64,000 nucleotides of DNA from Galbibacter orientalis DSM 19592. GTDB taxonomy: Bacteria > Bacteroidota > Bacteroidia > Flavobacteriales > Flavobacteriaceae. The notes under the pieces are model-generated. The model did not search any database, was not told where the DNA came from, and saw only the letters and a program-made list of their open reading frames with translations. Every line of letters begins with the position of its first letter. The stretch's first letter is position 1. The DNA lies in the NCBI RefSeq assembly GCF_000260115.1, contig NZ_JH651379.1, forward strand, positions 1,678,501-1,742,500, given 5' to 3'. A program made the translations under genes and the position numbers. Of the stretch, positions 35,120 to 44,597 are shown in pieces.

Positions 35120-36203
35120 ATTCATATTATCTGGAGGTGGAACAGGAGGGCATATATATCCTGCAATTGCTATAGCCAATGAGCTTAAGCACAGGTTTCC
35201 TGATGCTGAATTTTTGTTTGTAGGAGCAGAAGATAGAATGGAAATGGAGAAAGTGCCACAAGCAGGATATAAAATAGAAGGGTTATGGATTTCTGGAATT
35301 CAACGGAAGTTAACATTGAAAAATTTAATGTTTCCTTTTAAGTTGATAAGTAGCATCTGGAAAGCTAAGAAAATTATAAAATCTTTTAAACCAGACGTTG
35401 CAATAGGTACAGGAGGGTATGCAAGCGGTCCATTATTAAAAGCGGCTGCAGGAAAAGGAATTTCATGCGTATTACAAGAGCAAAATTCCTTTCCAGGAAT
35501 TACTAATAAATGGCTAGCAAAAGAGGTAAGAAAAATTTTTGTAGCCTATGATAATTTGGAGCGCTTTTTTCCAGCTGATAAAATTGAGAAAACTGGGAAT
35601 CCAGTAAGGCAAGATTTGTTAGAAATAGCGGATAAAAAAGAAGCTGGAATTAAATTTTTCAACCTAGATGAAAATCGTAAAACGTTGTTTGTCATGGGAG
35701 GGAGTTTAGGAGCACGAAGAATTAATCAATTAGTGGAAAAAGAGCTCAACTTTTTTAAGGAAAATAACGTACAACTAATATGGCAATGTGGGAAGTTATA
35801 TTATGAGGAGTATAAAAAGTATGAAAGCGACTTGGTAAAAGTAAATGCTTTTATAAACGATATGAAACTAGCGTATGCCGCCGCTGATATAATTATATCT
35901 AGAGCGGGTGCTATTTCGGTTTCTGAATTGGCTATTGTAGGGAAACCAACAATTTTTATTCCCTCGCCAAATGTTTCGGAGGACCATCAAACTAAAAATG
36001 CTATGGCAGTTGTAAACAAAGATGCAGCTGTATTATTGAGAGAAAATGAGCTGGATGAAAAGTTTGAAAATGAATTTTTAACGCTATGGAATTCAGAAGA
36101 AAAAAGAGAAATGCTAGGAAGTAATTTTAAAAAGTTAGCGCTTCCAAATGCAACTAAAGATATTGTTGATGCTATTGAGAAATTATTAAAAAAAGCAGCT
36201 TAA
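35106..36203 (+). CDS. murG: UDP-N-acetylglucosamine--lipid I GlcNAc transferase
   Basis: A 365-residue GT28 enzyme completing lipid II at the inner face of the membrane. The N-terminal G-loop [32 protein letters not shown] and [10 protein letters not shown] blocks are all seen. GTG at 35106 lies inside the end of ftsW; no alternative start keeps the first G-loop. Confidence 0.95.
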   Translation: MSNYKFILSGGGTGGHIYPAIAIANELKHRFPDAEFLFVGAEDRMEMEKVPQAGYKIEGLWISGIQRKLTLKNLMFPFKLISSIWKAKKIIKSFKPDVAIGTGGYASGPLLKAAAGKGISCVLQEQNSFPGITNKWLAKEVRKIFVAYDNLERFFPADKIEKTGNPVRQDLLEIADKKEAGIKFFNLDENRKTLFVMGGSLGARRINQLVEKELNFFKENNVQLIWQCGKLYYEEYKKYESDLVKVNAFINDMKLAYAAADIIISRAGAISVSELAIVGKPTIFIPSPNVSEDHQTKNAMAVVNKDAAVLLRENELDEKFENEFLTLWNSEEKREMLGSNFKKLALPNATKDIVDAIEKLLKKAA

Positions 36204-36215
36204 TTAATTTTAATT

Positions 36216-37571
36216 ATGAATTTAAATACTATAAATAACGTATACTTTTTAGGCATAGGCGGCATTGGGATGTCTGGCTTAGCACGTTATTTTAAATTCA
36301 TAGGTAAGGAAGTTGCAGGTTATGATAAAACACCAAGCGATATAACTCGAGAGTTAGAAATGTTAGGAGTAGAAATTCATTTTGATGAAGCTATTCATAA
36401 AATCCCAGCAGCATTTAGAAACATAGAAAACACTTTAATAGTTTATACTCCAGCAGTTCCTGTTACCCATAAGGAATATGTTTATTTTACTGAAAACGGC
36501 TATGAGGTTCAAAAAAGAGCTGCTGTTTTAGGCTTAATCACAAAAGATTCCTATTGTTTTGCAGTAGCTGGAACGCATGGAAAAACTACTACAAGTGCTA
36601 TTTTAGCGCATCTTTTAAAAGAAACAGGGACAGCTATTACTGCTTTCTTGGGAGGTGTTTCAGAGAATTTTAATAGTAATTTTTTAATAGAAGGAGATGA
36701 ATTTACGGTGGTAGAAGCCGATGAATTTGATCGTTCATTTTTACACTTATCTCCAACAGTAGCTTGTATTACTTCAATTGATGCCGATCATTTGGATATT
36801 TATGGCAATGCAGAAGAAATGGAGCGAACTTTTGTTGAGTTTTCAAAAAAGGTAAAACCTGAGGGGAAACTGTTTGTTAAAAACGGATTGCCAATAGCAG
36901 GTATAACCTATGGAATAGAAGATGATTCTGATTTTTCAATCAGAAATATAACAATAACAAACTCGACCTACCTATTCGATTTATTTACTCCTACTGAAAC
37001 TATCAGAGGAGTTAGGTTTAACAAGCCAGGAAAACACAATTTGTTAAACGCATTGGCAGCATTGGCAATGGCGACAACCCTAGACACCCCTCTAAGTCGC
37101 CTTGCCGAGGCCCTTGCCACATTTAAAGGAATAAAACGTAGATTTTCATATCAAATAAATAAAGAGAATCTTATTTATATAGATGATTATGCACATCATC
37201 CAACAGAAATTGAAGCAGCACATGAAGCTGTAAGAAGTGCACACCCAAATAAAAAAGTAACTGTAATCTTTCAGCCCCATCTTTTTTCAAGAACGAAAGA
37301 TTTTGCCCCAGAATTTTCAAAGAGCTTAGCCCGTTTTGATGAGATAATTTTATTAGACATTTACCCAGCCAGAGAAGAACCTATTGAAGGAATTACCTCA
37401 AATTGGTTATTAGAAATGATACCCAATGATAAAAAACAGAAGGTAGCCAAAAGTCATTTACCTAAAGTTTTATCAGAAAGTAATTCAGAAGTGTTTTTAT
37501 CATTAGGAGCTGGAGATATTGGACTAGAAGTTAATACCATAAAAAAAACGTTAAGTGAAAAAATATGTTAA
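36216..37571 (+). CDS. murC: UDP-N-acetylmuramate--L-alanine ligase
   Basis: A 451-residue Mur ligase adding the first amino acid. The UDP-binding GIGGIGMSGLA opens the protein; the ATP site AGTHGKTTTSA is at about residue 113, with EADEFDRSFL, DADHLDIYG and DDYAHHPTE following. The 3' end overlaps ftsQ by 17 nt. Confidence 0.95.
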   Translation: MNLNTINNVYFLGIGGIGMSGLARYFKFIGKEVAGYDKTPSDITRELEMLGVEIHFDEAIHKIPAAFRNIENTLIVYTPAVPVTHKEYVYFTENGYEVQKRAAVLGLITKDSYCFAVAGTHGKTTTSAILAHLLKETGTAITAFLGGVSENFNSNFLIEGDEFTVVEADEFDRSFLHLSPTVACITSIDADHLDIYGNAEEMERTFVEFSKKVKPEGKLFVKNGLPIAGITYGIEDDSDFSIRNITITNSTYLFDLFTPTETIRGVRFNKPGKHNLLNALAALAMATTLDTPLSRLAEALATFKGIKRRFSYQINKENLIYIDDYAHHPTEIEAAHEAVRSAHPNKKVTVIFQPHLFSRTKDFAPEFSKSLARFDEIILLDIYPAREEPIEGITSNWLLEMIPNDKKQKVAKSHLPKVLSESNSEVFLSLGAGDIGLEVNTIKKTLSEKIC

Positions 37572-38274
37572 TCATATAAAAATAATTATTGTGCTGATAG
37601 CATTGATTTTCTTGTATTCATTTTCGAATAAAAGAAATGAAAATCGTGTTTTGAGTAAGAATTGTCGCATTGAATTTTTAAATGATGACGGACATTTTAT
37701 TACCCGAAATACAGTTAATAAATTGTTGATACAAAATCAGGACTCGCTTACGAGCGTGTCAAAAGAAAAATTAGCTTTGAATAATATAGAGGAGTCTCTC
37801 AATGCAAATGCGATGGTTCAAGTTGCAGATGTGTATGTGTCTATTACTGGGGAGATTGGGGCAAAAATTCGCCAGCGCACGCCAATAGCGCGAGTAGCGG
37901 GCAATCAGTCATTTTATATAGACATGGATGGAGAAATGATGCCATTATCTCCAGTTCATTCAGCTCGAGTTCCATTAATTACTGGAACTGGACTGAAAAA
38001 ATCTATGTCAGATTTATATGAGCTTGCAAAATATATATACTTTGATGATTTTCTAAAAAAGAACATTATTGGAATTCATCAAAATAAAAATCATTTTGAA
38101 TTAAAGTTAAGAACGGAAAGTTTTGTAGTAGACCTTGGTGAGATGAAGAACTTATCGGCTAAGTTCAATAATTTTAAAGCTTTTTATCAAAAAGGATTGC
38201 ATGATAAAACTTTAGATAGTTATAAAGTTGTTAATCTCGGATTTGATAATCAAGTGGTGTGTACCAAAAAATAA
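37555..38274 (+). CDS. ftsQ: Cell division protein FtsQ
   Basis: A 239-residue bitopic protein: a short cytoplasmic tail, one TM helix (about 8-22, IKIIIVLIALIFLYSF), then a POTRA-like and beta domain in the periplasm (NALNxxxIE replaced here by NNIEESLNANAMVQVADVYVS, and QRTPIARVAGNQSFYID). The identity is supported by its place between murC and ftsA. GTG at 37555 is the start. Confidence 0.88.
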   Translation: MKKYVNHIKIIIVLIALIFLYSFSNKRNENRVLSKNCRIEFLNDDGHFITRNTVNKLLIQNQDSLTSVSKEKLALNNIEESLNANAMVQVADVYVSITGEIGAKIRQRTPIARVAGNQSFYIDMDGEMMPLSPVHSARVPLITGTGLKKSMSDLYELAKYIYFDDFLKKNIIGIHQNKNHFELKLRTESFVVDLGEMKNLSAKFNNFKAFYQKGLHDKTLDSYKVVNLGFDNQVVCTKK

Positions 38275-38277
38275 GTT

Positions 38278-39612
38278 ATGGAAAATACTAAATACGCGGT
38301 AGGATTAGACATAGGAACCACAAAGATTGTGGCTATGATAGGTCGTGAAAACGACTACGGAAAGATTGAAATTTTAGGTATTGGTAAATCCAAAAGTTTG
38401 GGAGTACATAGAGGAGTGGTTAATAATATTACGCAAACCATTCAATCAATACAACAAGCAGTTCAAGAGGCAGAAAGTATTTCTGGATTAAAAATAGACG
38501 ATTGTGTAGTAGGAATTGCTGGGCAACATATTAGAAGCTTACAGCATAGCGATTATATAACGCGTCCAGATTCTGAAGAGGTAATTAGTGAAGCCGATTT
38601 AGATAAACTTTGCAACCAAGTATATAAATTGGTAATGCTACCTGGAGAAGAAATTATACATGTACTTCCGCAGGAATATAAGGTAGATGGACAAGCAGAA
38701 ATAAAAGAGCCAATTGGAATGTATGGAGGGCGGTTGGAAGCCAACTTTCATGTAGTAGTGGGGCAGGTTTCTTCTATTAGAAATATTGGAAGATGTGTAA
38801 AAAGTTCTGGATTAGATTTAGCAGGAATTACACTAGAACCTTTGGCAGCAGCAAATGCAGTGCTAAGTCAGGAAGAAAAAGAAGCAGGAGTAGCACTTAT
38901 AGATATAGGAGGAGGAACAACCGATTTAGCCATTTTTAAAGATGGAATAATTCGGCATACAGCAGTAATTCCATTTGGAGGAAATGTGGTTACAGAAGAT
39001 ATTAAAGAAGGATGCTCAATTATTGAAAAGCAGGCAGAACTCTTAAAAATTAAATTTGGTTCTGCATGGCCAGGAGAAAATAAGGACAACGAGATTGTTT
39101 CCATACCTGGATTAAGAGGAAGAGAACCAAAAGAAATCACCTTAAAAAATCTGTCAAAAATAATTCACGCTAGAGTAGTGGAGATTGTAGAGCAGGTTTA
39201 TATGGAAATTAAAAATTACGGTCACGACGATCAGAAGAAAAAACTAATCGCTGGAATTGTATTAACAGGAGGTGGGAGTCAGCTTAAACATTTAAAGCAA
39301 CTTGTTGAATATATAACAGGCATGGATACTCGAATTGGATATCCAAACGAACATTTGGCAGGAGATTCTGATGCTGAAGTTGCAAGTCCTGTATATGCCA
39401 CAGCAGTTGGATTAGTAATGAATGCTATTCAATTAGAAAAGAAAAATGGACCAAAGCGAATAGAAGCAGAGCAAAAACCAACTATAGAAGAGAAAGAAGA
39501 ACAACCAACAAATAATCAAGAACCCCAATCAACTGAACCACAAGAAGAGCGTAAATCTTTTCTTGAAAAATGGTCAGAGAAATTAAAAGATTTTTTAGAC
39601 AATGCCGAATAG
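38278..39612 (+). CDS. ftsA: Cell division protein FtsA
   Basis: A 444-residue actin-like ATPase that tethers FtsZ to the membrane. Phosphate-1 motif GLDIGTTKIVAMIG, the SHS2/1C subdomain, phosphate-2 IDIGGGTTDLAIF and the adenosine motif GIVLTGGGSQLKHL are present. A charged, Glu/Gln-rich linker ends in FLEKWSEKLKDFLDN, an amphipathic helix that would insert into the membrane. Confidence 0.95.
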   Translation: MENTKYAVGLDIGTTKIVAMIGRENDYGKIEILGIGKSKSLGVHRGVVNNITQTIQSIQQAVQEAESISGLKIDDCVVGIAGQHIRSLQHSDYITRPDSEEVISEADLDKLCNQVYKLVMLPGEEIIHVLPQEYKVDGQAEIKEPIGMYGGRLEANFHVVVGQVSSIRNIGRCVKSSGLDLAGITLEPLAAANAVLSQEEKEAGVALIDIGGGTTDLAIFKDGIIRHTAVIPFGGNVVTEDIKEGCSIIEKQAELLKIKFGSAWPGENKDNEIVSIPGLRGREPKEITLKNLSKIIHARVVEIVEQVYMEIKNYGHDDQKKKLIAGIVLTGGGSQLKHLKQLVEYITGMDTRIGYPNEHLAGDSDAEVASPVYATAVGLVMNAIQLEKKNGPKRIEAEQKPTIEEKEEQPTNNQEPQSTEPQEERKSFLEKWSEKLKDFLDNAE

Positions 39613-39687
39613 TTTTACCACACTATAAGGCATCTAAGAAAATAAAGTAAGTAGTAAATAGGAAAAATAGGGTAAAAAAGAATTATT

Positions 39688-41625
39688 ATGAGTAGCAACA
39701 CAGATTTAGGGAACATCTCATTCGACTTACCGAAGAATCAAAGTAATGTAATTAAAGTTATTGGCGTTGGAGGCGGCGGTAGTAATGCAATTAATTACAT
39801 GTTTCAACAAGGTATCAATGGTGTGGATTTTGTGGTTTGTAATACAGACTCACAGGCACTGCAAAACACAGGAGTGCCAAATAAGGTACAACTTGGAGTT
39901 TCTTTAACAGAAGGGCTTGGAGCAGGTGCCAATCCAGAAGTTGGAGAAAAAGCAGCTATAGAAAGTTTAGAAGAACTACAGTCTATGTTAGATACCAATA
40001 CAAAAATGGTATTTATTACTGCCGGAATGGGAGGTGGAACTGGTACTGGAGCTGCGCCAGTTATAGCAAAGCTAGCCAAAGACATGGATATCTTAACAGT
40101 TGGAATTGTAACGATACCTTTTCAGTTTGAAGGGAAAATGCGTAATGAGCAAGCACAACGTGGGGTAGAAAAACTACGTGCACATGTGGATTCGCTTATT
40201 ATGATAAACAATAATAAGTTAAGAGAAGTATATGGAAATCTTGGTTTTAAAGCAGGATTCTCCAAAGCAGACGAAGTATTAGCAACTGCAGCCAAAGGGA
40301 TTGCAGAGGTAATAACACATCACTACACGCAAAATATTGACTTGCGTGATGCTAAAACAGTACTTTCAAATAGTGGAACAGCAATCATGGGGTCTTCAAC
40401 TGCTACTGGAGCAAACCGTGCGCCTGAAGCTATTATGAAAGCCTTAGATTCTCCTTTATTAAATGATAATAAAATTACAGGTGCCCAAAACGTACTGCTA
40501 CTTATAGTTTCTGGCGCTGAAGAAATTACCCTAGACGAAATTGGAGAAATCAACGATCATATTCAAAATGAAGCTGGCCATAATGCAAATATTATTATGG
40601 GAGTTGGAGAAGATGAAAGCTTAGGAGATGCTATTGCAGTAACTGTTATTGCTACAGGTTTTAATGCCGAGCAACAACATGAAATTGTAAATACAGAAGC
40701 TAAAAAAATTATCCACACTTTAGAGGATGAGCAAAAAGCTTTTCACGATTTAACACCAAAAAGCAATAACAAAAGATATACAGACTTTGATGAAGTGCAA
40801 TCTCCAGAGGCTAGCCCTGAACAGCCAAAAGAGAAAAAAGTAGTTAAGCATACGTTAATGGATGAAACTGAAGAGGAAAATGAGATGGAATTAATTCCTA
40901 CTTCAGAATTAATAAAAAATATGAATGTTGTTTATGATGAAGTAACATTAGAAAACGACGAGGATTTTGTAATTATTGATACTACAGCACAAATAAAAGA
41001 TATTGATGTTGTAGATCCAGAGATATTGAAACCACAGCCAAAAAAGCAGACTACTTTATCTTTTGATATGCCTTTACATGAAGAAGAGAAAGAGGAAGAG
41101 GAAAACGTGGTGACTTTCGATTTCTCCGATACTATAAACGATGTAGAAGTTAATGACCATGTGGAAGTGGTTCCAGTAACAGAAGTTTCTCAAGATGGTA
41201 CTAAACGATACAGTTTAGACGATTATATGGAAATGGAAGATCAGTTAAATAATGCAAAGCCTGAAGCAAAAAAAGCAGAGAAAGTAGAGGAAGAATTGGC
41301 TTTTGAAAAGAAGGTTGTTGAAGAAAAACCTTCTCAAGAAAACGATTCAGAGGAGATAGATCCAATGAATAGTTCTATAGAAGACAGTTTGCGTAATAGA
41401 GCAGAAGAACGCAGACGTAAATTGAAGGATTTTAATTATAAATTCCATAATAATGCTTCTAAAATTGAAGAAATAGAAAAGCAACCTGCTTACAAACGAA
41501 TGGGAATTGATTTAGAAGACAGAAGAGCTGATGGGAATACTTCTCGAATGAGTGTAGGAACCGATAGTAATGAGGATGTACAGTTAAGAAGTAACAATTC
41601 TTTTTTACATGATAATGTAGATTAA
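39688..41625 (+). CDS. ftsZ: Cell division protein FtsZ
   Basis: A 645-residue tubulin-like GTPase forming the Z ring. The tubulin signature GGGTGTG (AGMGGGTGTGAAPVIA, about residue 112) and the T7 loop NxDxxD-type helix are in the first 330 residues. An unusually long acidic C-terminal region of about 300 residues follows, as is typical for Bacteroidota, ending in a conserved-looking tail (AYKRMGIDLEDRR). It closes the dcw run; two hairpins follow. Confidence 0.95.
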   Translation: MSSNTDLGNISFDLPKNQSNVIKVIGVGGGGSNAINYMFQQGINGVDFVVCNTDSQALQNTGVPNKVQLGVSLTEGLGAGANPEVGEKAAIESLEELQSMLDTNTKMVFITAGMGGGTGTGAAPVIAKLAKDMDILTVGIVTIPFQFEGKMRNEQAQRGVEKLRAHVDSLIMINNNKLREVYGNLGFKAGFSKADEVLATAAKGIAEVITHHYTQNIDLRDAKTVLSNSGTAIMGSSTATGANRAPEAIMKALDSPLLNDNKITGAQNVLLLIVSGAEEITLDEIGEINDHIQNEAGHNANIIMGVGEDESLGDAIAVTVIATGFNAEQQHEIVNTEAKKIIHTLEDEQKAFHDLTPKSNNKRYTDFDEVQSPEASPEQPKEKKVVKHTLMDETEEENEMELIPTSELIKNMNVVYDEVTLENDEDFVIIDTTAQIKDIDVVDPEILKPQPKKQTTLSFDMPLHEEEKEEEENVVTFDFSDTINDVEVNDHVEVVPVTEVSQDGTKRYSLDDYMEMEDQLNNAKPEAKKAEKVEEELAFEKKVVEEKPSQENDSEEIDPMNSSIEDSLRNRAEERRRKLKDFNYKFHNNASKIEEIEKQPAYKRMGIDLEDRRADGNTSRMSVGTDSNEDVQLRSNNSFLHDNVD

Positions 41626-41657
41626 GTATTAGTTACTATAGTCTAATCCAAAATTTT

Positions 41658-41682
41658 ATTAACCCCTTACAGAGGGGTTAAT
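41658..41682 (+). terminator. Terminator after ftsZ
   Basis: ATTAACCCCT (41658-41667) and AGGGGTTAAT (41673-41682) form a perfect 10-bp stem with a 5-nt loop, 32 nt after the ftsZ stop. The 3' T tract is weak. Confidence 0.65.
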
Positions 41683-41720
41683 TACCAGTAACTCTGTTTC
41701 GAAATGAATTAGATTTATTT

Positions 41721-41761
41721 TAATCAACTACTTCGAGGGTTTGCCCCGAAGTAGTTGATTA
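41721..41761. repeat. Long perfect hairpin between ftsZ and the YqeY-like gene
   Basis: TAATCAACTACTTCG (41721-41735) is exactly mirrored by CGAAGTAGTTGATTA (41747-41761); GGG and CCC in the loop extend the stem. Its right arm (GTAGTTGATT) matches the end of the intergenic repeat at 11228-11350, so it is probably related to that dispersed element. It may also act as a second terminator. Confidence 0.7.
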
Positions 41762-41819
41762 ATATTTCGGGTTATTTTTTTATATTCGCACAGCAAAAGT
41801 TTTACAAAAAATAAAAGTT

Positions 41820-42269
41820 ATGAGTTTACAAGATAAAGTAATGGGAGAAATGAAAGCTGCAATGAAAGCTAAAGATACCGCAGCTTTAACAGCATTAAGA
41901 GCAGTAAAATCTGAACTTTTATTAGCACAAACTAATGCAGCTACAAAAGAAGGTTTATCTGAGGAAGAAGAGATTAAACTTTTGCAGAAACTTGTAAAGC
42001 AACGAAAAGATAGTGCTGCAATTTATACCGAACAAGGACGTGCAGACCTTGCTGAGCCAGAAATTGCTGAAGCAGCTATTATAGAGAAATTCTTACCAGA
42101 GCAATTAAGTGAAGATGAAATAGCAGTTATTGTTGAAGAAGTGATTGCAAAAACTGGAGCAGAAGGAATGAAAGATATGGGAAAAGTAATGGGCATGGTG
42201 TCTAAAGAGCTTGCAGGAAAAGCAGATGGTAAAACAATTTCTACAGTAGTAAAGAGTAAGCTTTCTTAA
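41820..42269 (+). CDS. GatB/YqeY domain protein
   Basis: A 149-residue helical YqeY-like protein (SLQDKVMGEMKAAMKAKDTAALTALRAVKSEL, IEKFLPEQLSEDEI, MKDMGKVMG). The fold matches the tail domain of GatB, which binds tRNA in the amidotransferase, but free YqeY proteins have no proven function. It commonly follows ftsZ in flavobacteria. A TATATTCG element at 41781-41788 could be its promoter. Confidence 0.9.
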   Translation: MSLQDKVMGEMKAAMKAKDTAALTALRAVKSELLLAQTNAATKEGLSEEEEIKLLQKLVKQRKDSAAIYTEQGRADLAEPEIAEAAIIEKFLPEQLSEDEIAVIVEEVIAKTGAEGMKDMGKVMGMVSKELAGKADGKTISTVVKSKLS

Positions 42270-42270
42270 A

Positions 42271-42391
42271 TCTCTCATTGAGGGTTATATTCCCCAGGGT
42301 TTGTCCTGAGTATTTTGAAGGGTTCTACGTCGAAAAGGATTAAATTATTTTCTTTTGAATACCTAGTAGGCTTGTCTTGAGGGAGTTGATT
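42271..42391. repeat. Intergenic repeat of about 120 bp, copy 2
   Basis: Same element as 11228-11350: CTCATTGAGGGTTA, GTCCTGAGTATT, TTGAAGGGTTCTA, TCGAAAAGGATT, CTTTTGAATACCTAGTAGGC and GGGAGTTGATT in the same order and spacing. Non-coding; placed between the YqeY-like gene and tRNA-Arg. Confidence 0.65.
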
Positions 42392-42403
42392 TAAAAATAT
42401 TTT

Positions 42404-42480
42404 GGCCGCGTGGCGCAACTGAATAGCGCATCAGATTTCGGCTCTGAGGGTTGGGGGTTTGAATCCCTTCGCGGTCACCA
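42404..42480 (+). tRNA. tRNA-Arg (anticodon TCG)
   Basis: A full cloverleaf of 77 nt with encoded CCA. The acceptor arms GGCCGCG and CGCGGTC pair (one G-U), the anticodon stem TCAGA/TCTGA encloses the loop TTTCGGC giving anticodon TCG, and the T arm contains GGTTTGAATCC. A terminator hairpin follows directly. Confidence 0.93.
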
Positions 42481-42520
42481 AAGGGGAAAAGTCAATTTTA
42501 TTTGATTTTTCCCCTTTTTT
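42481..42520 (+). terminator. Terminator after tRNA-Arg
   Basis: AAGGGGAAAA plus TCAA pair with TTGA plus TTTTCCCCTT, followed by T residues. The rest of the gap to 42805 holds no gene or clear signal. Confidence 0.88.
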
Positions 42521-42805
42521 ATTTTCTTGTAAGTGTTTGTTAATCATGGTAGTTAGAGCTAAAGCTTCGTTGATTTTAGGTGTTCGAATTTTTCCAGAAA
42601 TAATTGTCAATTTTTGAGGGAAAAGAGGCGAAATTAACTTTATTATTAAGAAGTTATCTTTTCTTTCTTGGAAGTTTAAAATTCACATCCTGTTACTTAG
42701 GATAAAACCATAGGGACGCCTCATATTTTAATTAACATTTATTTAGTTTATAGAAAACAATATTATCTACTTTACAATGTTATCTCGAATCAGGATGTTA
42801 TTACT

Positions 42806-43327
42806 ATGGAGAATGTGAAACTCATTAAAAATTTAAAGAAGGGGAAAGAATCGGCCTTCAAGGAGGTTTACTTTACATATTATGATAAGTTGTATAATGT
42901 AGCGAAGCGATTTAATTTTAAATTCCTTACGCCAGACGACTTCGTACAAGAGAGTTTCTTAAAACTATATAATAAAAGAGCATTGCTAAAAGAGGATGTT
43001 GTTTTTGAAAAACAATTGTTTGTTATATGTAAGCATATCATCATTAACCATATCAATAGGGAAAATAAGGTAATTCCATTAGATACTTCAAAACTTGAAA
43101 TGATAGAAGAAGATGCTGAATTAGAGTCTTTGGAGGAGATGAGAATTAAACTGTATTTTCTCATAGATCAATTACCAGCCCAACAGCAAAAAATATTTAC
43201 ATTACATAAATTAGAGAATCTTACTTACCAAGAAATAGCAGCAATTACCAATCTTTCCGAAAAGACAATTGCCAATCATATATACCTTGCCAATAAATTT
43301 ATTCAAAAAAAGATAGCAGGAGCTTAG
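42806..43327 (+). CDS. ECF RNA polymerase sigma factor (FecI-like)
   Basis: A 173-residue sigma-70 family factor with region 2 (SAFKEVYFTYYDKLYNVAKRF, PDDFVQESFLKLY) and region 4 HTH (LPAQQQKIFTLHKLENLTYQEIA, LSEKTIANHI). It is followed by FecR and a TonB-dependent receptor, the standard cell-surface signalling order in which outer-membrane ligand binding releases the sigma factor. Because the receptor is broken by an IS, this signal chain is probably severed here. Confidence 0.9.
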   Translation: MENVKLIKNLKKGKESAFKEVYFTYYDKLYNVAKRFNFKFLTPDDFVQESFLKLYNKRALLKEDVVFEKQLFVICKHIIINHINRENKVIPLDTSKLEMIEEDAELESLEEMRIKLYFLIDQLPAQQQKIFTLHKLENLTYQEIAAITNLSEKTIANHIYLANKFIQKKIAGA

Positions 43328-43360
43328 GAACTTTTAATTTCTCGTTTGTTATATATATAA

Positions 43361-43582
43361 ATGGGAAATAAAATGAATATCGAAATTTATAAAACGAGTG
43401 TAGAAACTAGGGATCAGGCAACATATCTTCTGAGACTTTTACAACAACATATTTCTGATTGTGTCATGAACTTCGACTTAGAAGATTGTGATCGAATTCT
43501 CCGTATTGAAAGTAATAGAGATATTTCTGAAATAGTAAGTGGGATGTTTGTAAAGCACGGATTTCAATGTCAAAAACTATAA
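43361..43582 (+). CDS. Small protein, ferredoxin-fold-like
   Basis: A protein of 69-73 residues (ATG at 43361, or 43373 for MNIEIYKTSVET). The pattern IEIYKTSV...LLRLLQQHI...NFDLEDCDRILRIES resembles a small family common in flavobacteria with a beta-alpha-beta heavy-metal-associated-like fold but no CxxC. Function unknown. It lies between the sigma factor and FecR genes, so it shares their transcript. Confidence 0.6.
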   Translation: MGNKMNIEIYKTSVETRDQATYLLRLLQQHISDCVMNFDLEDCDRILRIESNRDISEIVSGMFVKHGFQCQKL

Positions 43583-43592
43583 TTTTCTAGCT

Positions 43593-44432
43593 ATGGATAA
43601 AAAGAAACTGGCAGAGAAATATAGAAAAGCCTGGGAAGAAAAGCCTATGGCTATTTCCAATAACATAAAAGAAGCTTCTTGGAATAAATTTCAATCCAAA
43701 GCCTTCCCAACTAAAAAGAGAATTAAGATGCCTTGGCGTTATGCAGCGGCAGCCATTTTAATTATTTCCCTTTCTGCGGGAGGTCTTTTTGTATATCAAA
43801 ACACACAACAAGATACATATAAAATAGCTGAAAATGTTATTGAAAATCCAACTTCAGAATGGAAAACAATCACCTTACCAGATAGTTCTAAAGTCGAATT
43901 AAGTGCAAATTCTAAGTTGGTCTACGCAACAGATTTTGTACATAATAGAAAGATTGAACTCAATGGAGAAGGGTTTTTTAAAGTTAAAAAGGATAAAGAA
44001 CATCCTTTTCAAGTGGTGTGTAATGAAACAACTACTACTGTTTTGGGAACTTCATTTACAGTTAGGGAAGATCTAAAGGACGGTGTAAGTGTCAAACTTT
44101 ATGAAGGAAGTGTACAGATGAGTGTGAAAGACAGTACACAGAACTGGTTGTTAGCTCCTGGTGAAAAATTCATTTATAGTAAACAAACAGTATCAATAGA
44201 AGCCTTTAATAGGTTTGTGGATTTTGATAATGAAAAATTTGTAAATGTTGTCCAGTATATAGAAGATGGATACCACTATAAAATAACAATACCAGAGGCG
44301 TATTTAAATAAGCGAATTACGTTACGAATTAATAAAAAAGAAGATATAACTACTATTGTTAAACTACTATCAAAACTACACAACCTGAATTATGAGATAA
44401 ATGAATCCTTAAAACAAATCACTTTTCAATAA
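43593..44432 (+). CDS. FecR-family anti-sigma factor
   Basis: A 279-residue inner-membrane regulator: a cytoplasmic N-terminus that would hold the sigma factor (about 1-48), one TM helix (AAAAILIISLSAGGLFVY), the periplasmic FecR domain (WKTITLPDSSKVELSANSKL, GEGFFKVKKDKEHPF, VLGTSFTV) and a C-terminal DUF4974 secretin-like domain (TLRINKKEDITTIVKLLSKL). It pairs with the ECF sigma upstream and the receptor downstream. Confidence 0.92.
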   Translation: MDKKKLAEKYRKAWEEKPMAISNNIKEASWNKFQSKAFPTKKRIKMPWRYAAAAILIISLSAGGLFVYQNTQQDTYKIAENVIENPTSEWKTITLPDSSKVELSANSKLVYATDFVHNRKIELNGEGFFKVKKDKEHPFQVVCNETTTTVLGTSFTVREDLKDGVSVKLYEGSVQMSVKDSTQNWLLAPGEKFIYSKQTVSIEAFNRFVDFDNEKFVNVVQYIEDGYHYKITIPEAYLNKRITLRINKKEDITTIVKLLSKLHNLNYEINESLKQITFQ

Positions 44433-44531
44433 AAAAGAAAAGGATGTCTTAGCTACAACACTGTACATCCCTTTCCATATCAAAATAGAATGTATTATCC
44501 ATTTTAATATAATTAAAAAACATAAAACTTT

Positions 44532-44549
44532 ATGAAGCATATCATTTCA
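44532..44549 (+). pseudogene. First six codons of the TonB-dependent receptor
   Basis: ATG AAG CAT ATC ATT TCA encodes MKHIIS. Joined to the sequence after the IS (45784 onward, CFLLLSLNIVAQ) it restores a perfect signal peptide in frame. This shows where the receptor gene originally began. Confidence 0.8.
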
Positions 44550-44597
44550 TTACACTACTCCCCATCTGTAAGACAGTTTAAATATATATCTAATTAT

